Assembly (NCBI GenBank): GCA_037045265.1
Contig: JBAOHV010000016.1
Coordinates: 532,251 to 596,250 of the forward strand
Length of the DNA: 64,000 bases
DNA from: JBAOHV01 sp037045265
Lineage (GTDB): Bacteria; Actinomycetota; Acidimicrobiia; Acidimicrobiales; Microtrichaceae
Direction: 5' to 3'
Shown here: piece by piece, positions 17,915 to 28,507 of the stretch
Layout: each line of letters starts with the position of its first letter
How positions within the stretch are numbered: position 1 is the stretch's first letter
The notes under the pieces: generated by a model
Seen by the model: only the letters and a program-made list of their open reading frames with translations
What the model was told of the DNA's origin: nothing
Database searches by the model: none
Translations under genes and position numbers: made by a program

Positions 17915-18919
17915 TCAAGTGAGTGATTTAATCTCGGCTAACGTGTCCGCCATCAGTGCCTCGTCGAAAAGTTGTTCCAGAATGTCCACATCGTCTATCA
18001 CTTGTACTTTCTGAACAACAACTTCGGGCACACGACCAAACTTCTGGCGTAGCAGGCGCAAAATCATCTCTTGTTTACCCTGCTGGAGACCTTGCTGTTT
18101 GCCCTGCTGGATACCCTGCTGGATGCCCTGCTGAATACCCTGCTGGATACCTTGCTCAACACCCTTCTGCTCAATCCGCTCGTGCCACATCAATTCCACA
18201 TCCGCTAACGCTTCCATAACCTCACCTCGTACTTGCAATGGTAACACCTCATTCGGCAGATAAGTCTCCACCATGCTCATTAAAAACGCTTTGTTGCCCG
18301 CTGTCAAGCCACTCTCATTCACTTTCAAGATGGCTTTGACCTTCAACTCGCCCAGTTTCGCCCAACGAGCGCGGCCGCGTAACCCCTCACCCGGTTTCAT
18401 CAGCACCGACAACGCGGCCGCAACCGGGTCATCGCGTTGGATGTACCCATCAGCGGGTAGGTCGCGCAGGCCCACCTGCCCATAACGAAAACGCACTAAC
18501 TCGTGCCCAAACAATGTCTCTTTGTAATTATGCCAATGCAGGCCACCCGCCTGGGGCTGTAAGATCAAAGCCAGGGGTAGTACCGGTTGCTGGTAAAGCA
18601 GACGCGCCAGGCCGTAATACTCGAACATCCGCGGGGGTACGGTTTGTTTCTTCCGGCCTTCCACTTCAATATGGACAATGATGGTTTCCGGCTCACCTTC
18701 CCAGGTATTAACCTGTGCCATCAAATCAGTGATGCGTAACTCCTGGTGCGGCAGGTTGATGATGAGTTCTTTGTCCAGAAACACGAGGGTTGAGAAGTCT
18801 AATCGTTTGGCCTCTTGGGGAAAGAACAGGCGTAGGAAATCGGGCAGGAAACGATGCAGGAACTCTTTGAAGATACGATCATGGGACGTGATGGGTTTGG
18901 GTAGTTCAGTTTGGTTCAT
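17915..18919 (-). CDS. Rpn-type PD-(D/E)XK nuclease (YhgA-like)
   Basis: 334 residues. N-terminal HDRIFKEFLHRFLPDFL is typical of the Rpn/YhgA-like transposase_31 group. The nuclease core has a conserved Asp (ITDLMAQV) followed by IIVHIEVEGRKKQ and RMFEYYGL, matching D...ExE/Q. Residues about 250-280 are a Gln-Gly tandem (GIQQGIQQGIQQG) encoded by 12-bp DNA repeats at 18077-18165, a known hypervariable feature of Rpn proteins. Rpn nucleases promote recombination and some defend against phage. It is monocistronic with its own terminator. Carries two GCGGCCGC. Confidence 0.85.
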   Translation of the reverse strand: MNQTELPKPITSHDRIFKEFLHRFLPDFLRLFFPQEAKRLDFSTLVFLDKELIINLPHQELRITDLMAQVNTWEGEPETIIVHIEVEGRKKQTVPPRMFEYYGLARLLYQQPVLPLALILQPQAGGLHWHNYKETLFGHELVRFRYGQVGLRDLPADGYIQRDDPVAAALSVLMKPGEGLRGRARWAKLGELKVKAILKVNESGLTAGNKAFLMSMVETYLPNEVLPLQVRGEVMEALADVELMWHERIEQKGVEQGIQQGIQQGIQQGIQQGKQQGLQQGKQEMILRLLRQKFGRVPEVVVQKVQVIDDVDILEQLFDEALMADTLAEIKSLT

Positions 18920-19170
18920 AGAATCATAACCTCGGTATCAGGCAGGCTCAGAATCATACCACAGGGTAGCGTAGGGGGATATAGCCGACGCGGAGATGCG
19001 GCGACACGGTGACATGACGAAAAAATGTCAGACTATGCCCATTGGCAGTATAACCGGTTGTGCTGGGCTAATAGGGTTTGATTTTCACCTTCTCCAGCCC
19101 GTTAGGGCCTGACGTTGCCCATTTAGCCTCGCCCTGTTTGACCAGGCTTTTCGGCAAAAGCAGGAACGGC

Positions 19171-20030
19171 TTATGCTTCCAGCCCCACCAGCCTGGGGCG
19201 GGGAATGGGAATCGTGGGTCTTGGAGTTGTAGGTCGCGGCCGCGCCAGCCGTTCCGCATCCCGATCAGTCAGCGCGACAATCTCCACCACCGGCGAAGCC
19301 CCGCGCCAGCCCGCTTTGTAATCGGGGAGATCGGCATCCAGGCTCAAGTGGCCCCAATCCATCTGGGGATGCCGTTCCATGAACTGGGCCAAAGCTCGCA
19401 CATGGTTGTTGGTGGTGATGTTCTGACCGGACTTGCGGCCGCTGAACCGGTAGGGGGTGTAGGTCTGGGGCAAAATCATGGTGATACCCAACCGTGTCAC
19501 CTTCAACCCAATCTCCGCCGCCATCAATCCGGCCGGGCCACGGTAGCCAACCCAATTCACATCACAGTCGGTCACGACATCCCCAAAAGGCGGGTTGCTG
19601 ATAGCCTCATCAAACTGGGGCAGAGCCAACCAGGTTGCCTGATCATAAAAATCAGCCTGCACCCAATTCACTTCCGGCAGGAGTCTCTGCCTACTTTCAC
19701 GTACTCGGCGTTGAGTTCCACCGCCGTCACCTGTACCTGCGTAGACCAACGATTAGCGCACAATACGCCATAGGCCAACCGGCCAATCCCGGCTCCAATG
19801 TCTACCACCCGCCGTCCCTCACCACCCACATAAAGAGCCGTGTCCAGCGCCAGAGGCAGAGGGGTAAAGTAGGCCTGGTTTTTCGCCACATGTTTCCCGG
19901 ACAGAGCACGAGGATCCCAATGTTCCAGGCAGAAAGCGACCTCGTCAGGGGTCAGGGGTTTATCACTGCCCCAGAGAAGTTGTTCGGCTTCCTCGTGGAG
20001 CTTGAGTTGCGAACGGGTTATTTTGTTCAT
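19171..20030 (-). pseudogene. SAM-dependent DNA (adenine) methyltransferase, frameshifted
   Basis: Two frames give one enzyme. The first (19668-20030) has YFTPLPLALDTALYV and motif I VVDIGAGIGRLAYGV for SAM binding, then AVELNAEYVKVGR. After about 19685 the second frame continues (WVQADFYD, motif IV ISNPPFGDV), the NPPF signature of N6-adenine/N4 methyltransferases. Target sequence unknown; plasmid-borne orphan methyltransferases guard against restriction. A third frame (19068-19259) could extend the C-terminus to 19068. One shift disables it as read. A possible explanation is a missing or extra base near 19685. Confidence 0.75.
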
Positions 20031-20147
20031 GGGGTTTGTTCCTTGAGAGGTTTAATTTGGAGAGGAAACACAGGATTGCCCAGGTAAGCGCAATAAGTCG
20101 AGTTGGGTAAGGGACCACCCGCAAGAGATTTGTTCACCCCAGGAAAT

Positions 20148-20177
20148 GAAAAGAGGCAACCTTTCACAGTTGCCTCT
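20148..20177 (-). terminator. Rho-independent terminator after the parE/relE-type toxin gene
   Basis: Minus strand: stem AGAGGCAAC/GTTGCCTCT with an 8-base loop, followed by TTTTC. Lies about 35 bp beyond the toxin stop codon. Confidence 0.75.
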
Positions 20178-20209
20178 CCTATTTCTCAAATACAGAACGC
20201 GGCCGCAAT

Positions 20210-20512
20210 CTATAAGAGGAATCTATATTGTCTGGCGCCATGCAGAATGCGTCGTATCTGTACCGTCTCGGCCTTCACCACATAAAACACCAGATACCGC
20301 CCCACCATCAACACCCGATAACCCAACTTACGGAGCCGCTCATCTTTGGGCACACTCCCAGAAAGCGGGAATTGGGCCAGATTGCCAATCGTCTTATCAA
20401 ATTGCTCTAATAGTTCCGCGGCCGCAGCGGGGTTATCTCGTTTGACGTAATCAAATATTTCCCGTAAATCGCGTTGGGCTGTGGCTAGATAACGAATGGT
20501 GTAAGGCTTCAT
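20210..20512 (-). CDS. ParE/RelE superfamily toxin
   Basis: 100 residues, standard size. MKPYTIRYLATAQRDLREIF and DYVKRDNPAAAAELL give the N-terminal helices; RKLGYRVLMVGRYLVFYVV and VQIRRILHGARQY give the C-terminal sheet of the plasmid stabilisation family (ParE-type: gyrase poison; RelE-type: ribosome-dependent mRNA cleavage). YLVFYVV and the terminal HGARQY fit the ParE side. The start overlaps the antitoxin stop by four bases. Confidence 0.88.
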   Translation of the reverse strand: MKPYTIRYLATAQRDLREIFDYVKRDNPAAAAELLEQFDKTIGNLAQFPLSGSVPKDERLRKLGYRVLMVGRYLVFYVVKAETVQIRRILHGARQYRFLL

Positions 20513-20772
20513 GCGATCCTCGCCCGTAAATCGGCCATCATCTCCTCATGCGTCAAACCACTTTGCCCTTCCACATCGAGCAGTTCGGCCTCGCTTAACT
20601 TTTCGTACAATTCCAGCCGTTGCATAACTTGTTCATAATGAGCCAGACTCATCACGACCATATCACCATGCCCATTACGCGTGATAAAGATAGGTTTATT
20701 CTCCTTATGGCACAATTCCATAATCTCGTTGGTGCGATTGCGTAAATCTGACATGGGGCGTATGTGATACAT
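20509..20772 (-). CDS. Phd/YefM-type antitoxin
   Basis: 87 residues from MYHIRPMSDLRNRT; this ATG has AAGGAG six bases upstream, better than the GTG at 20793. N-terminal Phd/YefM DNA-binding fold: DLRNRTNEIMELCHKENKPI, FITRNGHGDMVVMS, HYEQVM. The C-terminal tail (SEAELLDVEGQ, MADLRARIA) should wrap the ParE/RelE-type toxin. It normally represses its own operon; the ATAATGAGTTAATTTTATCAT stretch upstream is AT-rich and could contain the operator. Confidence 0.88.
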   Translation of the reverse strand: MYHIRPMSDLRNRTNEIMELCHKENKPIFITRNGHGDMVVMSLAHYEQVMQRLELYEKLSEAELLDVEGQSGLTHEEMMADLRARIA

Positions 20773-20819
20773 TTTATGCTCCTTTTCGCTCACTATAATG
20801 AGTTAATTTTATCATTGTA

Positions 20820-21044
20820 TCACATTTCAGCCTGCTCAAAATCCCCTTCTTCGTCTTCACTCAGGTCCATCGGAAAACCACTCTCTTCCAGAGCCATCTC
20901 CGCCGCCTCTTGGGGGGAAATACCATCCTCAAACCAATCGTAGTAGGGCACATCAGGCAGGTCATCGGCGCACACACCAGCCCTGGCAATAACACAAGCA
21001 TTCACTCTGGCTTTCCACTGTACAAACGTCTGTTTTTCGGTCAT
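20820..21044 (-). CDS. Small acidic plasmid-type protein
   Basis: 74 residues. FVQWKARVNACVIARAGVCA, then DDLPDVPYYDWFEDGISPQE and an acidic tail SEDEEGDFEQAEM. The pattern 'C..AR.G....DLPD..Y.DWF.DG.....A' recurs in small unannotated proteins of plasmids and genomic islands; no function known to me. Lies between the toxin-antitoxin operon and a ThiF fragment, all on the minus strand. Confidence 0.6.
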   Translation of the reverse strand: MTEKQTFVQWKARVNACVIARAGVCADDLPDVPYYDWFEDGISPQEAAEMALEESGFPMDLSEDEEGDFEQAEM

Positions 21045-21054
21045 TTATCACCTC

Positions 21055-21200
21055 GTGTAGTAGAGCTAGAGGGGGAAAAGCTAGAGCTAGAGGTTAGAGC
21101 TAGAGGGTAATGCTTTTCCTCTCGCTCTCGCTCTATCCTCTCACCTCTCCTCTCGCTCTCGCTCTATCCTCTCGCTTCCTCTAGCTCTCGCTCCAACCTC
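21055..21200. repeat. AGAGCTAGAG/CTCTCGCTCT long imperfect hairpin, copy 1
   Basis: A purine-biased stretch built of GCTAGAG and GAGCTAGAGG units (21058-21108) followed by a pyrimidine-biased stretch of CTCTCGCTCTCGCTCTATC units (21115-21195), which are complementary and can fold into a long stem. The same design occurs at 34388-34540 and 39375-39470, always beside a PRTRC gene. Its right part overlaps the end of the ThiF fragment. Confidence 0.75.
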
Positions 21201-21627
21201 TGGCTAACTGTTCCACCCGGCTTTCGGCCAATCTATGACTGACCATCACTGGCGGCTCCAGATTGAAATAGGTAGCGCACTGCTCCAGCCGTCTTTTGAG
21301 GCTGAAATCGGCCACATACTGCCCAGCAACGGCGGCCACCTGGGCGTTCACCAGGAGCGATTGTTCCTCTCGTTCAGCCATCTCGGCACAGGCCAGGGGC
21401 TGGGGAGTTGGGTCAGGTTCAAGCAAACCCGGTTCTTGAATTGAGGGCAGAGGCAACCCCCGGCACAACCCCATCGCATCTACCTGGAACTGCTTCCGCT
21501 CCGCCAGGTTGCCGATGAGAATCTGGCCGTTACTTTTTGAGTTGCCACAATCGAGCCACCAGACGCGGCCGCACATCGCCGTCACAAACTCAGCTATCGC
21601 GCACCTGGCCCAATGGTTGTCCACTGC
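21181..21627 (-). pseudogene. PRTRC ThiF-type (E1-like) protein, C-terminal fragment
   Basis: About 149 residues without the nucleotide-binding N-terminus. Starts in mid-domain at AVDNHWARCAIAEF (the E1-like 'AVDN...AR' motif), then GRVWWLDCGNSKSNGQILIG, and a distinctive LPSIQEPGLLEPDP. It is a paralogue of 30648-31300 (LWWLDSGNAEFNGQCLVG, HVQEPGLLEPD). At 21627 the sequence changes to the sense strand of the RHS giant gene, so the ThiF gene was cut by the RHS island or joined to it. Not functional alone: the ATP-binding GxGGTGS loop is absent. Confidence 0.8.
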
Positions 21628-24600
21628 TAATGATAGTGACGAGGAAGCTTATGACACATACACTGGCTCGGGCACCAATAACAGACCTGGTTCTGGCAAA
21701 GCAAAACCGTTTACTTTAGACGAGGATACGTATCTCGATCTGATTATTGTTTATTGCACAGCAGTCTCTTCAGGAGCATGTACCAACTTTGATTTGTCTT
21801 ACTGGCGCAATCAGGGTGATGGGTTTTTCGTGGAAACACTCACTTTAGCAAGTGGGGCTGATCCTTATCTTTTCTCACTACCCCCCAGCGAAGGCACTTA
21901 TTTGCCTGAATTCATGGTGTGGAATCTAAAACCTGACTGTCCTTTCTGCACTGCCGGTCAGACCGAAGGGGATGGTGGGGACCCAATCAACACCCGCAAC
22001 GGCAATTTGAGCTTTGACGCCACCGACTTATCCATCCCGGTCTTAGGTGGCAATTTGAGCTTTCGCCGCTCTTATGTCTCTGGAGGGATTGACACCTACA
22101 CCCAGACACTTGGTTATGGCTGGACGCATAATTTCGACATGCGTTTGCGCCTCACCAATACCCATATAATCGGGACAGTGGAGCTACAAACCCCGGGCGG
22201 CAATCTGCTGCCTTTTTACGTCATCACGAGCACCCCTGGTGTGACGACTTACGTGCCTTATGCCGGGGTCATGGCTAGCCTGGTAGAAGTCACGTCAACC
22301 TATGTTGTGACCGCCTTCAACCAAACCACCTATGTGTTCAATAGTCAGGGACAGCTGATTCGCCAGACGGATGCCTTTGGTAACCATCTTTTCTTTACTT
22401 ATGAGGGCAATGATCGCCTGCAAACAGCCTACCAGGGGGAACGAGCCTTAACCTACAACTATGACGGCAACGGCCGCCTGGCTACGGTCTCCGATAATAT
22501 CACCCGCACGGTTGTCCTTCTCTATGATGCGGCGGGCGACCTGGTAACGGTGACGCTGTCAGCCTCGGACGGCAGTCTGATCCTGACCACAATCTACGAG
22601 TATGATGATCATCTCTTAACCGAAGTAATTGATCCCACTGGCAAGACGGTGATGGAGACGCAGTATGACGCCGAGAATCGAGCCTTCAAACAGTGGGATG
22701 GGCAGGGCAATCTGCTCTACCAGGCCGACTACACCCTGGCGGGGACGCATATCATCACAGAAAACGGCGTGGTGATGACCCACACCTATGATGCCCGTGG
22801 CACATTGATTGGCGTCACCTATGCCTGCGCTGCCCAAACTCCGGGCTGCCAGACAGGCAACCGGCAGGGGTTCGATGGCAATTTCAAACCGGGTACGATG
22901 CGGGATGCCAATGGGCAAAGCACTCGGGTGGTATGGAATGGCGGCACTGGGGGTGGCAGCAATGTAGAGAATGTCACCAATGCCCTCAACCAAACCACTG
23001 ATTTCGATTATGATGGCCTGAACAATCTGGCTGAAATAGAAAATGCTCGTGGCTACACCACCAGCTACAACTATGAAGATACAGACCTGCCGACCTTCCG
23101 CACCAGCAGCACCGACGCGCTGCAACAAACCACCATTTATACTCCGACAGCCGCAGGGCTGTTAGAGGTTGAAGAAGACCCCAACGGCCTGGTGACACAT
23201 TACTGGTACAACGCGTATGGTCAGGTGACACAAACGGTTCGCGCCTACGGCACAAGTGAGGCCATCACCATGACCTACGGCTATGATGCTGTTGGTCGGC
23301 TTATTACTACCACCCAGGTCAGCTCCGATAGTGATTTGATTACCAGCCTGAACGTCTACGATGCGGCCAACCGGCTCATCGCCACGATTCAAAACTGGAC
23401 TGGCACGGACCCGGCGACCTGGCAAAATGAGTGTATTACCACCCCTGGCCCACGCGACACCAACATATGCACCCGGTACGGCTATGACGCGGCCGGGCGG
23501 ACGATCTCGACGACGAACACGCTGGGTCAAACCGATTTGAGCTTTTATGATGCCGCCGGACGGTTGTACCTGCGGGTCGGTAACTACGACGGCACAGCCA
23601 ACTATCAGAATGACCCGGTGGGCGTGTTATGTGATTGGGTGACACCTGACCCGGAGAATAACCTCTGCAACATGACTGCCTATGACAGCTACGGCCGGGT
23701 CGTGTCCACGACCAATGTGCTGGGCTACGTGGATCGCATCTTCTATGACAGCCTGGGGCGGGTGCAGGCGACGGTTGCCAACAGCGTGAACGTCACTGCT
23801 TGGGCAGCTTGTAATTTCCCGCCTACAACAGCCGACGAGGATCTGTGTACCATCTACACCTACGATGCGGTGGGCAATGTGGTTGAGGTCAAAGACCCGG
23901 CGGGGCGGGTCACCCTGACCGTTTACGACGAACTCAACCGGGTAGAAGGAACAGTCGTCAATTGGGATGGAGATTTTGATCTATACGACTGTTTCGATCC
24001 AGCCTGGCTAGGTCAACCGGAACGTGATTTTAATGTTTGCACAGTCTATGTTTACGATGAAGTCGGCAATACGACTGCTGTAGTGGATGCGTTGGGGCGA
24101 GCAACACGCACGTTTTATGATGAGCTGAACCGCGTGAAAGGCACAATAGTGAACTGGGATGACACAATTGACCTGGATGATTGTTGGACCGGTTCTTTGT
24201 CACTCAACCGGGATAACAATGTCTGTACCGGGTATCTCTACGACCTGGCCGGGAATCAAACCGTCGTGACCAACACCCTGGGCCAGATGAACCTGACCGT
24301 TTACGATACGGCACAGCGACCCATCATCCAAGTGACGAATTGGGATGGCAGCAGTACCACCTGGCCGGATGATTGTGCCAATACCGCTTCTGAGCCAGAC
24401 GCCACCGAAAATCTCTGCACCTTCACCAGCTATGACAGCCTGGGCCGCCGCGCCAGCACCACGGATGTCATGGGCCATGTCACTGAGTTTGCTTATGATG
24501 GCTTAGGTCGTGTTATCACCACGACCCGCTACCTGGACAGTCAACCGGTTGAGACCAGCGTCACCTATGACGCTCTGGGGAATCGCCTGACCCAGACCGA

Positions 24601-27600
24601 TGGTGAAGATCATACGGTTACTACTCACTACGACACCCTGAACCGGCCGGTTGTGACTATCAGTCATGAAGGGGTGGCGATCACGACCACCTACAATGCT
24701 GCCAGTTGGGTGATGGGTACGATCAATAATTTGGGGCACACCACCGCGAACGACTATGATGCTCTGGGCCGATTGGTGGTCATGACCGATGGCGAAAACC
24801 ACGACACCGAATATGGCTACGATGCGTTGGGGAACCAGATCGTCATGACCGATGCCCTGGGAATTGATACGGTATATGGCTATGACGAACTGAACCGGCT
24901 TATCGCGGTGACGGAAAATGAGACGACCAACCGGCCTGACCATGAAAACAACCTGTTCACCCAGTATCGGTATGATGTCCTGGGCAACCGGGTGGTCATC
25001 ACCAATGCCTTAGCCATCACCAGTTCTCTAACCATTTACGATACCCTGAATCGTCCAGTAAGCGTGAAGGATGCCCTGGGGAACGAAACGCAGTACCAAT
25101 ACAACGTTCTGGGCCAACGCACCGTCATGACCGATGCCAACGGGGACATCACCCTGTACAGCTATGATGATTTGAACCGGCTGGATACGGTTAGTTATGA
25201 AACGGACAACGAGACGGTTGAGTATGCTTACAATGCTCTAGGCAACCGCACCATCATGACTGACAGCCTGGGGGTAGCAACGTATGAATATGATGATTTC
25301 TCTAGGGTGATTACCGTCACTAGCCCGTTGACGGGGACGGTGGTCTATGGCTATGACACTGTTGGCAACCGGGTGGAGTTGACCTATCCCAACGACTACA
25401 CCGTGACCTACCAATATGATGGCGATAACCGATTGGTGGAAGTGGTGGACTGGCAAGAAGGGATTACCACGTATGAATATGACCCCGCTGGACGGTTGAT
25501 TACCACTACCCTGCCTAATGGCGTGGTTACGGTGAACACCTACGACGACGCCCATCGGCTGACCAACCTCACCCATGAAGATGGCGACAGCCATCTGGTT
25601 GCCAGCTATACCTGTGAGTTAGACGATGTCGGCAACCGAGTCGTAGCTACCGAAACGATGCGCTTGCCGATTCATACCCTTCAAGAAACCCAGACTTCAC
25701 CGACAGAGTTGCCATTGGAAACGAACGAGCAGCCTGCCATTGCTTACAATTCCGAAGACAATGAGTATCTCGTCGTCTGGCAGGGGTATCATCATGATGA
25801 GTCGGCGTGGTTCATCTACGGGCAAAGGGTCGATAGTGTAGGGAACCTCGTAGGAACGGTGATAACGATTACGGCTAAGCCTGCCACAGAACCGGATGTA
25901 GCGTACAGCCCGGCTGATGACATCTATATGGTGGTCTTCAGTCAAGACGGCACGGTGGGGGCCCAGCTAGTAAATGCTGATGGCTCCATCACGGAAAATC
26001 CGCTCGAACTCCGTTTCCCTGGTGTAACAAACAGCCAGCCGTCGGTTGCTTATAATTCTGATGATGGTTCCTTTAGCATTGCCTTTATCAATGATGATGG
26101 TCATTCTTATTCTGTCTATGTGTATAAAGTTTCGGATGACTACCTGGAACTGGTAGACAGTCAAACAAATGAGATGCGGTCACCTGCCCTGGCTATTGCC
26201 GAGGACGGCATACAACTGGTCGTCTGGCAGTATGACAACGGCAGTGATTGGGATGTTTATGGCCATATGCTGGCTAGCAATGGCACTGCCTCAGGCGACG
26301 TGATAGAAATCGCGGACAATTTGGACAACGAGATGATGCCGGATGTGGCCTGGAGTGAACCGGCTGAGGCGTTCCTGGTGGTCTGGCACAACCACGGTGG
26401 CTTTGTTCCTCAGGGGGTTCAGGGGCGGCGGGTATTAGACGATGGCTCGTTGTCGGGCAGTGCAGTTTTGTATAGTGAGACCAACACCACCAGCTACCCG
26501 GCGGTAACGGCTACCCCTACCGACTGGTGGATTGTCTGGCAGCAGGGCAACCCGGCCGTGTTGTATGGTCAACAGGTGTTGAGCAACGGCACAAAAGAGG
26601 GCGATAATGCTGTGTTCTTCACGGGCAGTGACAACCGCACGAAACCGGCCTTAACCGGTGGCAATGTGAATGGCACGATGCTGCTGGCCTGGGAAGATGA
26701 TCGTGATAGTGAGGACACCATTTACCACGCGGTGATCAATACCGGCTCGGTGACGACGACCACCATTGCCTATACCTATGACCCCTTGTACCGGCTGGTG
26801 GAAGCGGACTATTCGGGCAACATTACAGCCAACTACCTTTACACTTATGACGAAGTAGGCAGTATGGTAGCTTACACTGAGACAGTCGGTGCAGAATTAG
26901 CCCGCGTAACCCGCAGTTTTGATGACGCCAACCAACTGCAAACCAGCACCATGTTAGACGGGCCGCAACTGGGCACGACGAGTTATTACTATGACAACAA
27001 CGGCAACCTGAGCCAAATCCTGCCGCCGGATGTAGACCCCAACGAGGCAGGCGACCAACGTTACTATTACAGCCAGCGCAACTTGCTGATTACCAGCACG
27101 GTGCGCGGTGATTCTGGGTGGAATGACCAGGCCACGTTTACGTATGATGGCCTGGGCAACCGGGTGCAGCAGGTTGACCTGACGGGCAGCACACCCATTA
27201 CCACCACCTATGCCAATGACAACCTGGGGCTATCGCAGGTGCTGGTGGCTTATTCTGGCAACGAGGAGACCAGCAACCTATTTGGCCTGGATTTGATCCA
27301 GCAAGACACCGGAGCCGATACCCTGATCTTGCTGACGGATGGCCTGGGCAGTGTGCGCCTGGAAATGGTAGAAGATACTCTCAATACCGCTACCACCTAT
27401 GACCCCTACGGCAACCAACTAGTCCAAACTGGTATGGGCAACACGACTTATGGTTTTACCGGTGAGCAGGAAGACAACTCAACTGGTCTGCTTTATCTAC
27501 GTGCCCGTTACTACAACTCGTCGCTGCGTAATTTTATGGGACGGGATCCGTGGGGTGGTCAACCCAACATACCCTCGACGCTACATGGTTATAACTATAC

Positions 27601-28489
27601 CGACAATAATCCAGTGAATTATGTTGATCCGACAGGTTTGCGTAGAATTGCTGCTGAATGTGGAGGGACTGATTTGTTTTCCTCATATAGTGTGGGTAAC
27701 CGCTCGTTGGCCTCATACTATATTCTGGTGAATTATCAGCAAGAGCCATGGGGCTGCTATAAATCCGAAATTGCTCCCTACCACACTATTCTAATACCTG
27801 TCAGGCACAGGCTTAACTTAGATCCTTCTGAAGAACTGTGTTTAGAGGAAGCCGTGGTACTTTATGCTTCTGGCACTTTTACAGCATGGGAGGTTAACGC
27901 CCGTAACATCATCGTTGAAATGAAAGGCACAATATTGAATCAAAAAGAATGGGCACTTCGGGATGCAATAGGTATTGCTAATGTACCCTATAATCGTATT
28001 GATTTCAATAACAACCAACCAGACGATGAACGGTATCCTTACCCCGGCTATAAGTTTGGCTCTTATGAAAATCGAAACGATGCTTTGGGAGTGCTACTAA
28101 GTGGTGAATTTGCTATTAGTTCAGGTGAAAAATCTGCGTATACTAGTGGCCTGAATCCTGGACAAAACTATGCGGATGTGTATGATTTTGCCTTAATTGT
28201 TGCCTATGGCGTTCACTATAAATATTTAAGAGATACTTCTTATGGAGCGACAGGATACCGACATTTTGAATGGGACGAAGAACAGGGAGAAGGGTGTCCA
28301 AGTGGCTATGAGTATGCCTTGTTTAAAAATCAACGAGCAGCTTGGTATGGTACACGCAGTTGGCAACCAACCAGCGAAGAATTAGAGGCATCAGGTGGTT
28401 GGGATAAGTGGACAGAAAGTGATCGAGCACGCCGTGTCGAATGGGAAACGCCTTATCCGCCCGAAGGCTGTGTTTATAATGACTTATAA
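21628..28489 (+). CDS. Giant RHS/YD-repeat protein, 5'-truncated, with inserted propeller and unknown tip
   Basis: About 2290 codons with no native start: the frame continues upstream only through antisense ThiF DNA. Order: short N-terminal region, DUF6531-like entry (DPINTRNGNLSF, DLSIPVLGGNLSFRRSY), long YD/RHS repeat shell (YDALGNQ, YDELNRL types), a non-RHS insert at about 25660-26740 with propeller-like repeats (PAIAYNSEDNEYLVVWQ, PDVAWSEPAEAFLVVWH), more YD repeats, RHS core (GFTGEQEDNSTGLLYLRARY) and the cleavage-like motif YVDPTGL near 27623. The last 280 residues are the tip, with no recognised family. It would form a closed cage around the tip. A lipoprotein gene follows 18 bases later. 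Confidence 0.85.
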
Positions 28490-28507
28490 GGCTATGGTAT
28501 AGGATTT

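Noticed and set aside
19030..19050. CCCATTGGCAGT shared with 39296 as a target of the IscB guide
   Set aside because: A 12-base match is expected many times by chance in 64 kb.
21509..21627. Start of the giant RHS gene at 21509
   Set aside because: This part is the antisense of a ThiF fragment and has no signal peptide or RHS similarity.
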